Of a stretch of DNA of 10,232 nt, positions 1 through 6,823 are shown piece after piece. The notes below the pieces were generated by a model. The model did no database searches, was not told the DNA's origin, and worked only from the letters and a program-made list of their open reading frames with translations. Within the stretch, counting starts at the first letter, position 1; every line of letters begins with the position of its first letter. The stretch lies in assembly GCA_039934635.1 (NCBI GenBank), contig JBDTLT010000203.1:1-10232 (forward strand), written 5' to 3'. The DNA is from DATLFA01 sp039934635. Lineage in GTDB: Bacteria; Actinomycetota; Acidimicrobiia; Acidimicrobiales; WLNW01. The position numbers and the translations under genes are program-made.

Positions 1-225
1 CATCTCGCCTTCGATCAACAGCACCGGCAGATGACCGGTCACGATCACGTCGAGCTCGGGCACGGACGCGCCCTCGGCCCGCTCGGTCACGGTCATCAGA
101 TTGTGATCCTCGGCCACTGGCCCCGGCAGGTAGTCCCCATCGAGACTGACCGACGCCTGAAGCAGTGGCACGAGCGTGAGCCGTCCCGCCTTCACCGGTT
201 CACCAATTCGTACCTTGAGTTCCAT
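1..225 (-). CDS. ARPP-1-like family protein, N-terminal 75 residues (partial, runs off left edge)
   Basis: The minus strand reads an open frame from an ATG at 225 to the window edge. The segment has a VPLL-like stretch near residue 20, then a tyrosine-containing linker, a TVTERAEGASVPEL block at about residues 48-61 and a PVLLIEGEM block at its visible end. These match the layout I recall for the ARPP-1 family (named for association with ARG and rhodanese-phosphatase domains), which typically reads 'TVTE..EGGSVPEL.V.N....PVLLL.GE' before a 'GAKQNR'-type motif that would lie beyond the edge. Molecular function is not established. GGAG lies 8 nt before this ATG, which favours it. An in-frame ATG at 276 would add 17 residues but has no evident ribosome binding site. 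The gene shares strand with the TetR gene upstream but is separated by 262 bp, so it probably has its own promoter. The family call is by eye only. Confidence 0.55.
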   Translation of the reverse strand, partial: MELKVRIGEPVKAGRLTLVPLLQASVSLDGDYLPGPVAEDHNLMTVTERAEGASVPELDVIVTGHLPVLLIEGEM

Positions 226-487
226 CACGCTGTCTCCGTTCGCCTCTACCTCCTTGGTACGAGCGAGCCGTGACATCAGCACGGTCGGCCGTTCCGATGA
301 CAGGATTCTCGGCGTGTCCTTCGAAAGGCTGGTGCGCCGTCGTGGTGAGGCTCTCGATCGATGATCGTCGATGGATGGTGGGGCAAGGGCCGGCGGATGC
401 GGACGCAGCGCACTCGCAGTATCGGCCGGACTTCTACAGCCCTGCTATGGACGCATGGCACGAGCACCGGTCTCGAGTGCGCACGAG
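226..487. other. Intergenic gap between the TetR stop and the ARPP-1-like start
   Basis: No convincing gene is seen here. The short open frames are rich in Arg and show no family resemblance. The region should contain the promoter of the ARPP-1-like gene on the minus strand, but I could not identify a clear -35/-10 pair. A short inverted repeat, CGATC-GAT-GATCG at 355-367, sits in a run of GATCGAT-like words. It is too short to call an operator with confidence. Confidence 0.5.
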
Positions 488-1189
488 TCAACTCTGCGAG
501 ACATTTGGGGACGAGAATGCGCGGTCTAGGAGCTCGTGAAGACCGCCGGCTTGTGATTCGTCGGGATTGTCGCTGAGGCCGTCGCGTGTGCCGTCTTTCT
601 CGGAGAGCCACCGCGCTAGGTACGCCTGGAGTATCCCGAGAAAAATCACGGCCAACGTGTCGGCATCTTCAGGTACGAACACGCCCGATTGCTGCCCGCG
701 TCGGATGACGGCGGCGACGATGTCGATCGCACGGAGGAACCGGTCGTTGCTGGTCTCGTCGAGCTCGGCCTTGAGCGTCCACCACGCGGGGCTCGCGGTG
801 CGTACGAGCATGCGATAGAAGTCGCGGTTCGCCGACCAGAAATGAATCTGGGTGTCGGCGAGCGCGTGAAGTTGGGCCAAGGGGTCTGTCTGTCTGTCGG
901 CGACCTCTTGAAGCTGCTGGACGATGTCGCGTCCTTTGCGCTCCATGACCTTTGCAAACAGGTCCTCTTTGCTTTCGAAGAAGTTGTACAGCGCACTAGG
1001 GGAGAACTCGGATTCGGCGGCGATCTCTCGGATGGTCGCAGTTTGGAATCCCTGTCGCGCGAAGACCGTCTCTGCCGCGTCGAGAATAAATCGCCTGCTT
1101 ATTTCGTCTTCGAGTTCGCGTCTCAGTTGTTTCTTCGAGCGTCCACCATGCCGGGCGCCGGGCCGTGTGCCCTTTGCTTGGGTGCTCAC
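488..1189 (-). CDS. TetR/AcrR-family transcriptional regulator
   Basis: This 233-residue protein has a classic TetR N-terminal DNA-binding domain. An amphipathic helix (RRFILDAAETVFARQGF, about residues 32-48) precedes a helix-turn-helix at about 51-71 containing TIREIAAES and SALYNFFESKEDLF. The first 30 residues are an extra basic tail. The C-terminal part (about 85-215) is helical, with an aromatic patch (FYRML, PAWW) that probably lines a ligand pocket. Such regulators usually bind palindromes as dimers and release DNA on ligand binding. The start is GTG, preceded by AGGGGA about 5 nt upstream. The gene is divergent from the ABC operon, and the 144-bp region between them holds strong inverted repeats, so autoregulation and repression of the operon are likely. 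The ligand is unknown; the imported compound or its CoA ester is the natural guess. Confidence 0.93.
   Translation of the reverse strand: MSTQAKGTRPGARHGGRSKKQLRRELEDEISRRFILDAAETVFARQGFQTATIREIAAESEFSPSALYNFFESKEDLFAKVMERKGRDIVQQLQEVADRQTDPLAQLHALADTQIHFWSANRDFYRMLVRTASPAWWTLKAELDETSNDRFLRAIDIVAAVIRRGQQSGVFVPEDADTLAVIFLGILQAYLARWLSEKDGTRDGLSDNPDESQAGGLHELLDRAFSSPNVSQS
884..898. repeat. Short tandem 4-bp repeat (GTCT, about 3.75 copies) inside the TetR gene
   Basis: The plus strand reads GTCTGTCTGTCTGTC. It lies in the TetR coding sequence just after the DNA-binding domain, around residues 98-103 (DRQTD). Loss or gain of one unit would shift the frame. The array is short, so this may be chance. 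Confidence 0.4.
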
Positions 1190-1234
1190 GCGTGTCCCCT
1201 CATCGTGCGATCGTCCTCATTGTGCGGGGCGCGC

Positions 1235-1252
1235 CCGAGGCCCGTGCCTCGG
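1235..1252. repeat. GC-rich inverted repeat in the divergent intergenic region
   Basis: CCGAGGC and GCCTCGG form perfect 7-bp arms around a 4-nt centre. The repeat lies upstream of the presumed operon promoter and in the likely 5' leader of the TetR transcript, about 46 nt before its start. It could be a stem-loop in that RNA or a protein site. No U-tract follows on either strand, so it is not a standard terminator. Confidence 0.5.
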
Positions 1253-1261
1253 CGTGTGTTC

Positions 1262-1290
1262 TTGAAAGATACTCGTTCTCATGTTAGAAC
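1262..1290 (+). promoter_or_regulatory. Putative sigma-70-type promoter of the ABC operon
   Basis: TTGAAA at 1262-1267 is a good -35 match. Exactly 17 nt later, TAGAAC at 1285-1290 is a weaker -10 match. Transcription would begin near 1297, giving a leader of about 37 nt before the ATG at 1334. The -10 element overlaps the first GTTCT/AGAAC inverted repeat and the start site falls at the 18-bp palindrome. That geometry suits repression by a bound TetR dimer. Predicted by eye only. Confidence 0.5.
1275..1290. promoter_or_regulatory. Candidate operator 1, GTTCT-N6-AGAAC
   Basis: GTTCT (1275-1279) and AGAAC (1286-1290) are perfect 5-bp arms with a 6-nt spacer. Inside the spacer, A1281 and T1284 also pair, so 6 of the 8 possible base pairs are symmetric. 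The half-site matches that of the stronger palindrome at 1297-1314, and this copy covers the predicted -10. Confidence 0.5.
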
Positions 1291-1296
1291 ATCGTT

Positions 1297-1314
1297 CACA
1301 GAACTGGTTCTGTG
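1297..1314. promoter_or_regulatory. Candidate operator 2, 18-bp palindrome with GAAC/GTTC core
   Basis: CACAGAAC and GTTCTGTG form perfect 8-bp arms around a TG centre. It lies at the predicted transcription start, 20 bp before the solute-binding-protein start codon. The size and symmetry suit a TetR-family dimer. The core AAC-N2-GTT is shared with the KstR (steroid regulon) operator of mycobacteria as I recall it, but the outer T/A positions of that motif are C/G here. The adjacent TetR protein is the likely ligand. Confidence 0.65.
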
Positions 1315-1333
1315 TTCAAGAGGGGGAACAGCG

Positions 1334-2950
1334 ATGAACTCACGGACGCGTCGCCTATGCGTGGCGACGACCTTCCTGTTGGTGTTTGCCAGCTGTGGTG
1401 ACGACGGAGGCGGCAGTGAATCATCGTCTCCCGTGCCGCCCACCGGCGCGCCCGCAACTACCACGGCCGATCCGACTGCTCAGGCGGATCGGACGGTGTT
1501 CTTGAAGGTCGTGACCTCGACCGGCCCCCAACAGCTCGACCCGGCGCGGTCGACGTTTCCTTGCGACTCCGACGATCTGGCGCTCATCTATGACACGTTG
1601 ATTCGCGAGCAACCGGACGGGAGCTATGGACCGGGTCTCGCTGAGAGCTGGAAGACGGTCGACGCGAACACCTTTGAGCTGAAGCTGAAGGCGAACGTGA
1701 AGTTCCAGGACGGGACCGCGTTCAACGCACAGGCCGTCAAAGCAGCGCTGGACCGCTCCCGCACGCTGACGACGTCTACCCTTGCCAAGCCGCTCGCCTT
1801 CATCAGCGGCGTGGAGGCGGTCGACGACCTAACCGTGCGCCTGCGCCTGTCCGAGGCTCGGGCGGGCACACTACCGGCCCTCCTCGCGGACCGAGCCGGG
1901 ATGGTGCCCTCGCCCGCTGCGGTCGCAAAGGACGGTGACAAATACGGCGCCAACGGCGCAGTCGGTGCTGGCCCGTATCGATACGTGGAGCTCACGCCGG
2001 GCACACACATCAAGCTCGAGCGTTGGGACGGCTACAACGATCCGAAGACCCAGCTGTTGGGCGGCTACGAAAGCTTCGGCGTGTCAGTTCAGTTCCAGGT
2101 CGAGCAGCTCAAGAAGGGCGATCTCAATTACGCCGCGCTGAACGAGGCAAGCTTTCCCGACGTGAAAAAGGCGGCGGACGAAGGCGCCATCAAGTATGTC
2201 GTCGACCCGACCACCCAGTACATGCAGTTCTTTGTCAATCCGGGCGCCGCGCCGTTCGATGATCTGCGGGTGCGCCAGGCGTTGAACTTTGCGATCGACC
2301 GTGACGCCGTCAACAAGGCAATCGCGGAAGGCATCGGGACCATCGCTTGGGGTCCGCTGCCTGCTTCGAGTTGGGCGCATAACAAAGACGTCGAGGGCAT
2401 GTACAAGTACGACCCTGCGCAGGCGAAGAAGCTACTTGCCGACGCCGGCTACAAGGATGGCCTCACGATTCCGACCGGCATGATTCAACTGCCGCTGTAT
2501 CAAAGGACCACTGAGCTCCTCCAAGGAATGATGGCTGCCGCGGGCTTCAAGCTCGAGATTGTGCCGGTACCTCCGGCCGAGATCAACAATCGGCTCTACG
2601 TGACCAAGGATCTCAAAGCCGCAGTGACAGCGTTCAACGCATCGTCGGATCCCGGATTGGCTCTCGAAGCCCGATTCGCCAAAAACGGCGCAAACAATCC
2701 CTCGGGCGTAGTGATCGCCGGTCTCGACGCGCTGCTCACGCAGGGTGCGGCGACGACCAGTCAGGCTGACCGGGCCAAGGCGTACAAAGACGCGGAGTTG
2801 CTCGTCATGAAGGGTGCCTACGAAGTGCCGATCTACCACTTCGGTGGTCTCGTGGCCTTCCGACCGGAGATGCAGAACATCGTCAAGGGCTATACCGCAT
2901 GCAAAGGTGGCAACTTCTTGGCGCCCGCAATCTACGCGCTGAAGAAATGA
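1334..2950 (+). CDS. ABC transporter solute-binding lipoprotein, family 5 (oligopeptide/nickel type)
   Basis: The 538-residue protein is the extracytoplasmic receptor of the importer encoded downstream. It starts with a signal peptide (two Arg, then a hydrophobic ATTFLLVFA run) ending at Cys21, followed by a Gly/Asp/Ser-rich linker. The FASC lipobox has an unusual Phe at -3, but a lipid anchor remains likely. The mature part has family-5 landmarks: LDPARS, YDTL, GPGLAESW, then LKLKANVKFQDGTAFNAQAV at about residues 117-136, and VRQALNFAIDRDAV near 314. Length is normal for the family. Only Cys77 and Cys523 are obvious cysteines outside the signal and may form a disulfide. The ATG at 1334 is chosen because it gives the signal peptide and has a purine-rich AGAGGGGG sequence 7 nt upstream. 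The frame stays open much further upstream, but that stretch is antisense to the TetR gene. The substrate cannot be read from sequence; family 5 takes peptides, nickel, glutathione, sugars and other small molecules. Confidence 0.93.
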   Translation: MNSRTRRLCVATTFLLVFASCGDDGGGSESSSPVPPTGAPATTTADPTAQADRTVFLKVVTSTGPQQLDPARSTFPCDSDDLALIYDTLIREQPDGSYGPGLAESWKTVDANTFELKLKANVKFQDGTAFNAQAVKAALDRSRTLTTSTLAKPLAFISGVEAVDDLTVRLRLSEARAGTLPALLADRAGMVPSPAAVAKDGDKYGANGAVGAGPYRYVELTPGTHIKLERWDGYNDPKTQLLGGYESFGVSVQFQVEQLKKGDLNYAALNEASFPDVKKAADEGAIKYVVDPTTQYMQFFVNPGAAPFDDLRVRQALNFAIDRDAVNKAIAEGIGTIAWGPLPASSWAHNKDVEGMYKYDPAQAKKLLADAGYKDGLTIPTGMIQLPLYQRTTELLQGMMAAAGFKLEIVPVPPAEINNRLYVTKDLKAAVTAFNASSDPGLALEARFAKNGANNPSGVVIAGLDALLTQGAATTSQADRAKAYKDAELLVMKGAYEVPIYHFGGLVAFRPEMQNIVKGYTACKGGNFLAPAIYALKK

Positions 2951-2972
2951 CCGCCGCGCCATCACCAATTCA

Positions 2973-2987
2973 CACGAACGGTTCGTG
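2973..2987. repeat. Perfect 15-bp palindrome between the solute-binding protein and permease genes
   Basis: CACGAAC and GTTCGTG are perfect 7-bp arms around a single G, in the 47-bp gap between 2950 and 2998. The GAAC/GTTC core is the same half-site as in the upstream operators, but the spacing is different. It may be a secondary regulator site or an RNA stem-loop that adjusts receptor versus permease expression. No U-tract follows. Confidence 0.5.
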
Positions 2988-2997
2988 GGTCTAGCGC

Positions 2998-3933
2998 ATG
3001 TGGCGCCGCGTTCTCGCTTTCTTGCCGATGCTTCTCGGCGCGTCGTTTCTCGTGTTCTGCCTCGACACGTTCATTCCGGGTGATGCGGCGGTAACACTCG
3101 CCGGAGAGAGCGCGACGCCCGAGCGCGTCGCGCTCATCCGAACGGAGCTGAACCTCGATGAGCCGCTGATCCCGCGATATGTCCACTGGGTCGGTGATGC
3201 TGCTCGTGGCGATCTCGGGGACTCACTTTTCAGTAGACGAACGGTTCGATCAGAAATTGCCGACCGGTCGAAGGTGACGTTCACGCTCGTTGGGGGCGCG
3301 ATCCTCGTTGCGATCCTCTTGGGTGGCCCCCTCGGAATTTTGGCGGCCCGCGGCGGGTCGTGGCGGGACCGGTTCGTCACTACGGTCGCGACACTCGGTG
3401 TCGCGATACCGAACTTCGTAATCGGCATCGCGCTCATCTTCGTGTTCGGGGTGAAGTTGGGTTGGCTCCCGACGTCGCGCTATGTCCGACCAAGCGCCGG
3501 TCTCGTCGAATGGGCCCGGCATCTAGTTCTGCCGGTGTTGACCCTCAGCGCGGTTGCGACGGCGGAATTGGTCCGTCAGCTCCGGTCCTCTTTGCGGGCA
3601 GTGCTCGATGGACCGCTCGTTCGGACCGCGCAGTCCAAGGGCTTAGCGCCGAACACCATATTGTTCAAGCACGCATTGCCCCTCGCAGTGTCACCCGCCT
3701 TGACGGTGCTGAGCGTTCAGGCCGCGAGACTTTTCGGCGCGGCGGCGATCGTCGAACAGATTTTCAGCATCGACGGCTTGGGGCGGCTAACGGTAGACGC
3801 GGTCCTCAATCGGGATCTCCCGATCTTGCATGGGATCGTGCCGCTGGGCGTCGCTGTCGCACTCGGGAGCAGTCTCGCTGCCGATGTCGCGCAGCGTTGG
3901 CTCGACCCGCGTCAACGGTTCGCGGCACGATGA
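2998..3933 (+). CDS. ABC transporter permease, DppB/OppB type
   Basis: This 311-residue inner-membrane subunit would form the channel with the next gene's product. It opens with the typical MWRRVLAFLPMLLGASFLVF first membrane segment, followed by a periplasmic loop (PGDAAVTL, then LDEPLIPRYVHWVGDAARGDLGDS) characteristic of the DppB branch. About five further hydrophobic segments lie between residues 95 and 305. The EAA-like coupling loop that contacts the ATPase is at about 209-230, with KGLAPNTILFKHALP. The length is usual for the family. An in-frame TAG two codons before the ATG leaves 2998 as the first start; the ribosome binding site is weak (GTGGGT). The stop overlaps the next start by 4 bp (ATGA). 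Confidence 0.95.
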   Translation: MWRRVLAFLPMLLGASFLVFCLDTFIPGDAAVTLAGESATPERVALIRTELNLDEPLIPRYVHWVGDAARGDLGDSLFSRRTVRSEIADRSKVTFTLVGGAILVAILLGGPLGILAARGGSWRDRFVTTVATLGVAIPNFVIGIALIFVFGVKLGWLPTSRYVRPSAGLVEWARHLVLPVLTLSAVATAELVRQLRSSLRAVLDGPLVRTAQSKGLAPNTILFKHALPLAVSPALTVLSVQAARLFGAAAIVEQIFSIDGLGRLTVDAVLNRDLPILHGIVPLGVAVALGSSLAADVAQRWLDPRQRFAAR

Positions 3934-4784
3934 GTCCAAGCGAAGACCGCTTTGGTAGTCGTCGTGTGCGGGCGTTCATGCGGAATCGCCTCGCAGTCGT
4001 CGGTCTCGTCTACCTCATCCTCATCGTGGTGTGCGCCGCGTTTGCACCATTGTTGTTTTCTCGCAAGCCGAGCGAGTTGGACGTGAGCAACCGATTCGCC
4101 GGACCGTTCTCCCATGGCCATCTGCTGGGGGCAGACAGTCTCGGACGTGATCTGTTGACGCAGGTGGTTTATGCCGCAAGAGTGTCCTTGCTTGCCGGCT
4201 TTGGGTCGGTGGCGCTAGCGCTGTGCGTCGCGGTGCCGGTTGGGCTGGTGGCCGGCTATTACGGCCGCTGGATCGAAGCCGTCGTAATGCGGGCGGCGGA
4301 CCTGCTCCTTGCGATCCCTCCGCTCATATTGGTTTTCGCTGTCGCGGGCATCTTGGGTGCGAGCCTGCGCAATGCGGTCATCGCACTATCGGTGTACTTC
4401 GCGCCGCTGTTCATTCGGCTCGTGGTCACTGAGGTGCGTCGGCTCCGCGATGGACAACTCGTCGAATCCGCACGAGCCGTGGGCTCTACCGATCGTTTCA
4501 TCATGGTGCGCCACGTACTGCCGAACATCGCTTCGCCGCTCATTGTGCAGGCATCGTTGAGCACCGGGGTGGCAATCATCGCGGAGGCGAGCCTGAGCTA
4601 TCTGGGCCTAGGTGTGCGTCCTCCGACGCCAACGTGGGGCGTGATGGTGAGGACGGCTTTTGATTTCATCCAACGAGACGCGTGGGCGGTGGTGGTGCCG
4701 TCGGTTGCTATGGCCTTCACGGTGCTGGCCTTCAACTTTGTTGGTGACGGACTTCGCGACGCACTCAACAGGCCCGAGTCATGA
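3930..4784 (+). CDS. ABC transporter permease, DppC/OppC type
   Basis: This 284-residue second channel subunit has a short cytoplasmic N-terminus (FMRNRLAVVG) leading into the first membrane segment. Next comes the branch signature HLLGADSLGRDLLTQVVYAARVSL at about residues 65-88, several hydrophobic helices, and an EAA coupling loop at about 178-202 (ESARAVGSTDRFIMVRHVLPN). The C-terminal SYLGLGVRPPTPTWG block is also typical of DppC. The start is set by ATGA overlap with the preceding stop and by the family's normal N-terminus. The frame is open some 570 nt further upstream, but that part lies inside the first permease gene and encodes no family features. Its stop overlaps the ATPase start by 4 bp. 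Confidence 0.95.
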   Translation: MSPSEDRFGSRRVRAFMRNRLAVVGLVYLILIVVCAAFAPLLFSRKPSELDVSNRFAGPFSHGHLLGADSLGRDLLTQVVYAARVSLLAGFGSVALALCVAVPVGLVAGYYGRWIEAVVMRAADLLLAIPPLILVFAVAGILGASLRNAVIALSVYFAPLFIRLVVTEVRRLRDGQLVESARAVGSTDRFIMVRHVLPNIASPLIVQASLSTGVAIIAEASLSYLGLGVRPPTPTWGVMVRTAFDFIQRDAWAVVVPSVAMAFTVLAFNFVGDGLRDALNRPES

Positions 4785-6823
4785 GTGCTCTGCTCGACAT
4801 TCGCAATCTGACGCTCGATCTCTATGCAGATGGCAGTTGGCGACGCGTGCTAGACGACGTCTCGTTCCAAGTGGGCCGCGGTGAAGTCGTCGCCCTGGTT
4901 GGTGAGAGCGGCTCGGGTAAGACCATGACCGCTTTGAGCGTGCTTGGCTTGACCCCTTCGCGCAAGATCAGAAGGCAGGGCGAAATAATCTTTGACGGGC
5001 GCAACCTGTTGAGTCTTGACGAGGAGGAGTTGCGCTCGATTCGCGGCCGACAGATAGGCATGGTATTTCAGGAACCGGCAGCGGCCCTGCACCCTTCCCT
5101 CACGATCGGGGCGCAGGTCGCGGAAGTGCTTAGAGCGCATACCGACACCACCCGACAACGTGCCGCCGCTCGCGCTGTCGAAATGCTCGGCGAGGTGCGT
5201 ATTCCCGACCCCCAGTCCCGCGCCGCGATGTATCCGTTCCAGCTTTCCGGTGGGATGCAGCAGCGAGCGATGCTCGCCAGCGCACTCATCTGCGATCCTC
5301 TGCTGCTCGTCGCAGACGAACCCACGACCGCGCTCGACGTGACGGTGCAAGCACAAATCCTGGAGCTACTGAGCGAGGAACAACGGTTGCGCGAACTGGC
5401 GATCCTGTTCGTCACGCACGACCTGTCGCTTGTGCAGCGGTTTTCGCAGCGCACTGTAGTGATGTATCAGGGCCAAGTCGTCGAGGACCGGTCCACGCCA
5501 GACGTCGTGGCGCATCCTCGACACCCCTACACACGGTCGCTTCTGGACGCGGCCCAGAGCGTCACCTCGGCCCCAGTAACGCTGAATGCACTGGACCCAA
5601 TGACCGCGACAGGGTGCCGCTACGCCGCCCGCTGTCCCGAGCGGCAGGAGATATGTATCGAGCAAGCTCCCCCGATCCAATCAACCGGCAGTGGTTCGTA
5701 CCGGTGCGTGCTCGCTGCTGAGCCACCGAGTCACCGGACTGCGTCACTAACCGATGCCGGTGGTGTCAACGAGGGGGGCGTTCTTCTGCGTTGCGAACAG
5801 CTTCGCAAAGCTTTCGCGCCGCGGCGCCGCGCCCTTCGACTGTCCCGGCTTCCCACCATTGTCGCGGTGGACGGCGTCGATGTCTCGGTCCCAGCAGGCC
5901 AAACGGTCGCGATTGTCGGTGAGAGTGGCTCGGGCAAGTCAACGACTGCCCGAATGATCTTGCGCCTGCTCGACCCCACGTCGGGTCGGATCGAGTTCGA
6001 GGGTCGTGATGTCACGCGGATCCGAGGACGTGAACTCCGCGCGCTTCGCGCCCAAATTCAAGCCGTCTTCCAAGATCCCGCTGGTTCGCTCGACCCGACG
6101 ATGAGCGTAGGAACGCACCTAACTACGTCCCTTCGACTCCATCGAGGGCTGCACGGCGCACCCGCTCGAGCACGCGTCGCGGAACTTCTCGAGCTCGTGC
6201 AACTCCCGAGCTCGTTCGCCCGGCGTTATCCAAATGAACTCTCCGGGGGTCAACGACAACGAGTAGCACTCGCGCGCGCTCTCGCTGCGCAGCCGAAATT
6301 GATTGTCCTCGATGAACCAGTGAGCGCCTTGGACGTTTCCACTCAGGCCAACACCATGGCGATGCTCATGGAGCTTCAACGCAAACTTGGCCTCGCCTAT
6401 CTGCTCATAGCCCACGATCTCCCTCTGGTGAGAAACGTGAGCCATCACGTGGCGGTCATGTACCGGGGCGCAGTGCTGGAGCACGGCTCCACAAACCAAG
6501 TCTTCACGCAGCCGCGGCATCCCTATACACAGGCGCTTCTCTCACTTGCGCATTTCGCCGACATCGACCGGGAACCGATCATCCTGTCAGGCGACCCGTC
6601 CCAGGCCCCAGAGTCACCAGGCGGCTGTCGGTTCCGCGATCGGTGCCCCTACGCCATGGACGTCTGCGCCATCGAGCCCCCATCGAGCAACTTTCCCGAC
6701 GGCGGAGGCGTGGCATGTCATCTCCACACTGCTGGTCCGATGCTGAGCGGGCAGTCAGTGGACCTGTTGCTTCCCAAACCCCCTAAATCCTCAACAGACA
6801 AAGGAGCCGCATGTGACGACTGA
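4781..6823 (+). CDS. Fused two-domain ABC transporter ATP-binding protein (DppD-DppF type)
   Basis: This 680-residue protein carries both ATPase subunits in one chain and would power the two permeases. Domain 1 has Walker A GESGSGKT (41-48), signature LSGGMQQR (from 155), Walker B LLLVADEP (174-181) and switch His213. It ends in the Cys-containing oligopeptide-transporter tail GCRYAARCP (278-286). Domain 2 has Walker A GESGSGKST (380-388), signature LSGGQRQR (from 487), Walker B LIVLDEP (507-513), switch His545 and a second tail, GCRFRDRCP, from about 615. All key catalytic residues are present in both halves, so both sites should hydrolyse ATP. Fused forms are known in this family, for example the GsiA glutathione importer ATPase. 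The start overlaps the preceding stop (ATGA) without a clear ribosome binding site, suggesting translational coupling. Confidence 0.96.
   Translation: MSALLDIRNLTLDLYADGSWRRVLDDVSFQVGRGEVVALVGESGSGKTMTALSVLGLTPSRKIRRQGEIIFDGRNLLSLDEEELRSIRGRQIGMVFQEPAAALHPSLTIGAQVAEVLRAHTDTTRQRAAARAVEMLGEVRIPDPQSRAAMYPFQLSGGMQQRAMLASALICDPLLLVADEPTTALDVTVQAQILELLSEEQRLRELAILFVTHDLSLVQRFSQRTVVMYQGQVVEDRSTPDVVAHPRHPYTRSLLDAAQSVTSAPVTLNALDPMTATGCRYAARCPERQEICIEQAPPIQSTGSGSYRCVLAAEPPSHRTASLTDAGGVNEGGVLLRCEQLRKAFAPRRRALRLSRLPTIVAVDGVDVSVPAGQTVAIVGESGSGKSTTARMILRLLDPTSGRIEFEGRDVTRIRGRELRALRAQIQAVFQDPAGSLDPTMSVGTHLTTSLRLHRGLHGAPARARVAELLELVQLPSSFARRYPNELSGGQRQRVALARALAAQPKLIVLDEPVSALDVSTQANTMAMLMELQRKLGLAYLLIAHDLPLVRNVSHHVAVMYRGAVLEHGSTNQVFTQPRHPYTQALLSLAHFADIDREPIILSGDPSQAPESPGGCRFRDRCPYAMDVCAIEPPSSNFPDGGGVACHLHTAGPMLSGQSVDLLLPKPPKSSTDKGAACDD
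6800..6815 (+). promoter_or_regulatory. Strong ribosome binding site selecting a GTG start beside a decoy ATG
   Basis: AAAGGAG (6800-6806) lies 6 nt before the GTG at 6813. An ATG at 6811 overlaps it but is followed at once by TGA, so it cannot start a protein. This fixes GTG 6813 as the start of the AhpD-like gene. It is among the strongest ribosome binding sites inside the operon. Confidence 0.75.

Noticed and set aside
689..1333. A 215-codon in-frame upstream extension of the solute-binding protein.
   Set aside because: It is antisense to the well-supported TetR gene and would bury the signal peptide and lipobox that begin at 1334; the start at 1334 also has a purine-rich AGAGGGGG at proper spacing.
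2432..2968. A 178-codon minus-strand open frame opposite the binding-protein gene.
   Set aside because: It is a shadow frame of a high-GC gene; its translation shows no domain and the plus strand is clearly coding.
3238..3248. CGAACGGTTCG palindrome within the permease gene as an operator.
   Set aside because: It is inside coding sequence and only 11 bp, so chance is likely; mentioned only as a second copy of the core found at 2975-2985.
3360..3929. A 190-codon in-frame upstream extension of the DppC-like permease.
   Set aside because: It lies inside the DppB-like gene in another frame, is rich in Arg with no family features, and the ATGA overlap at 3930 gives the normal N-terminus.
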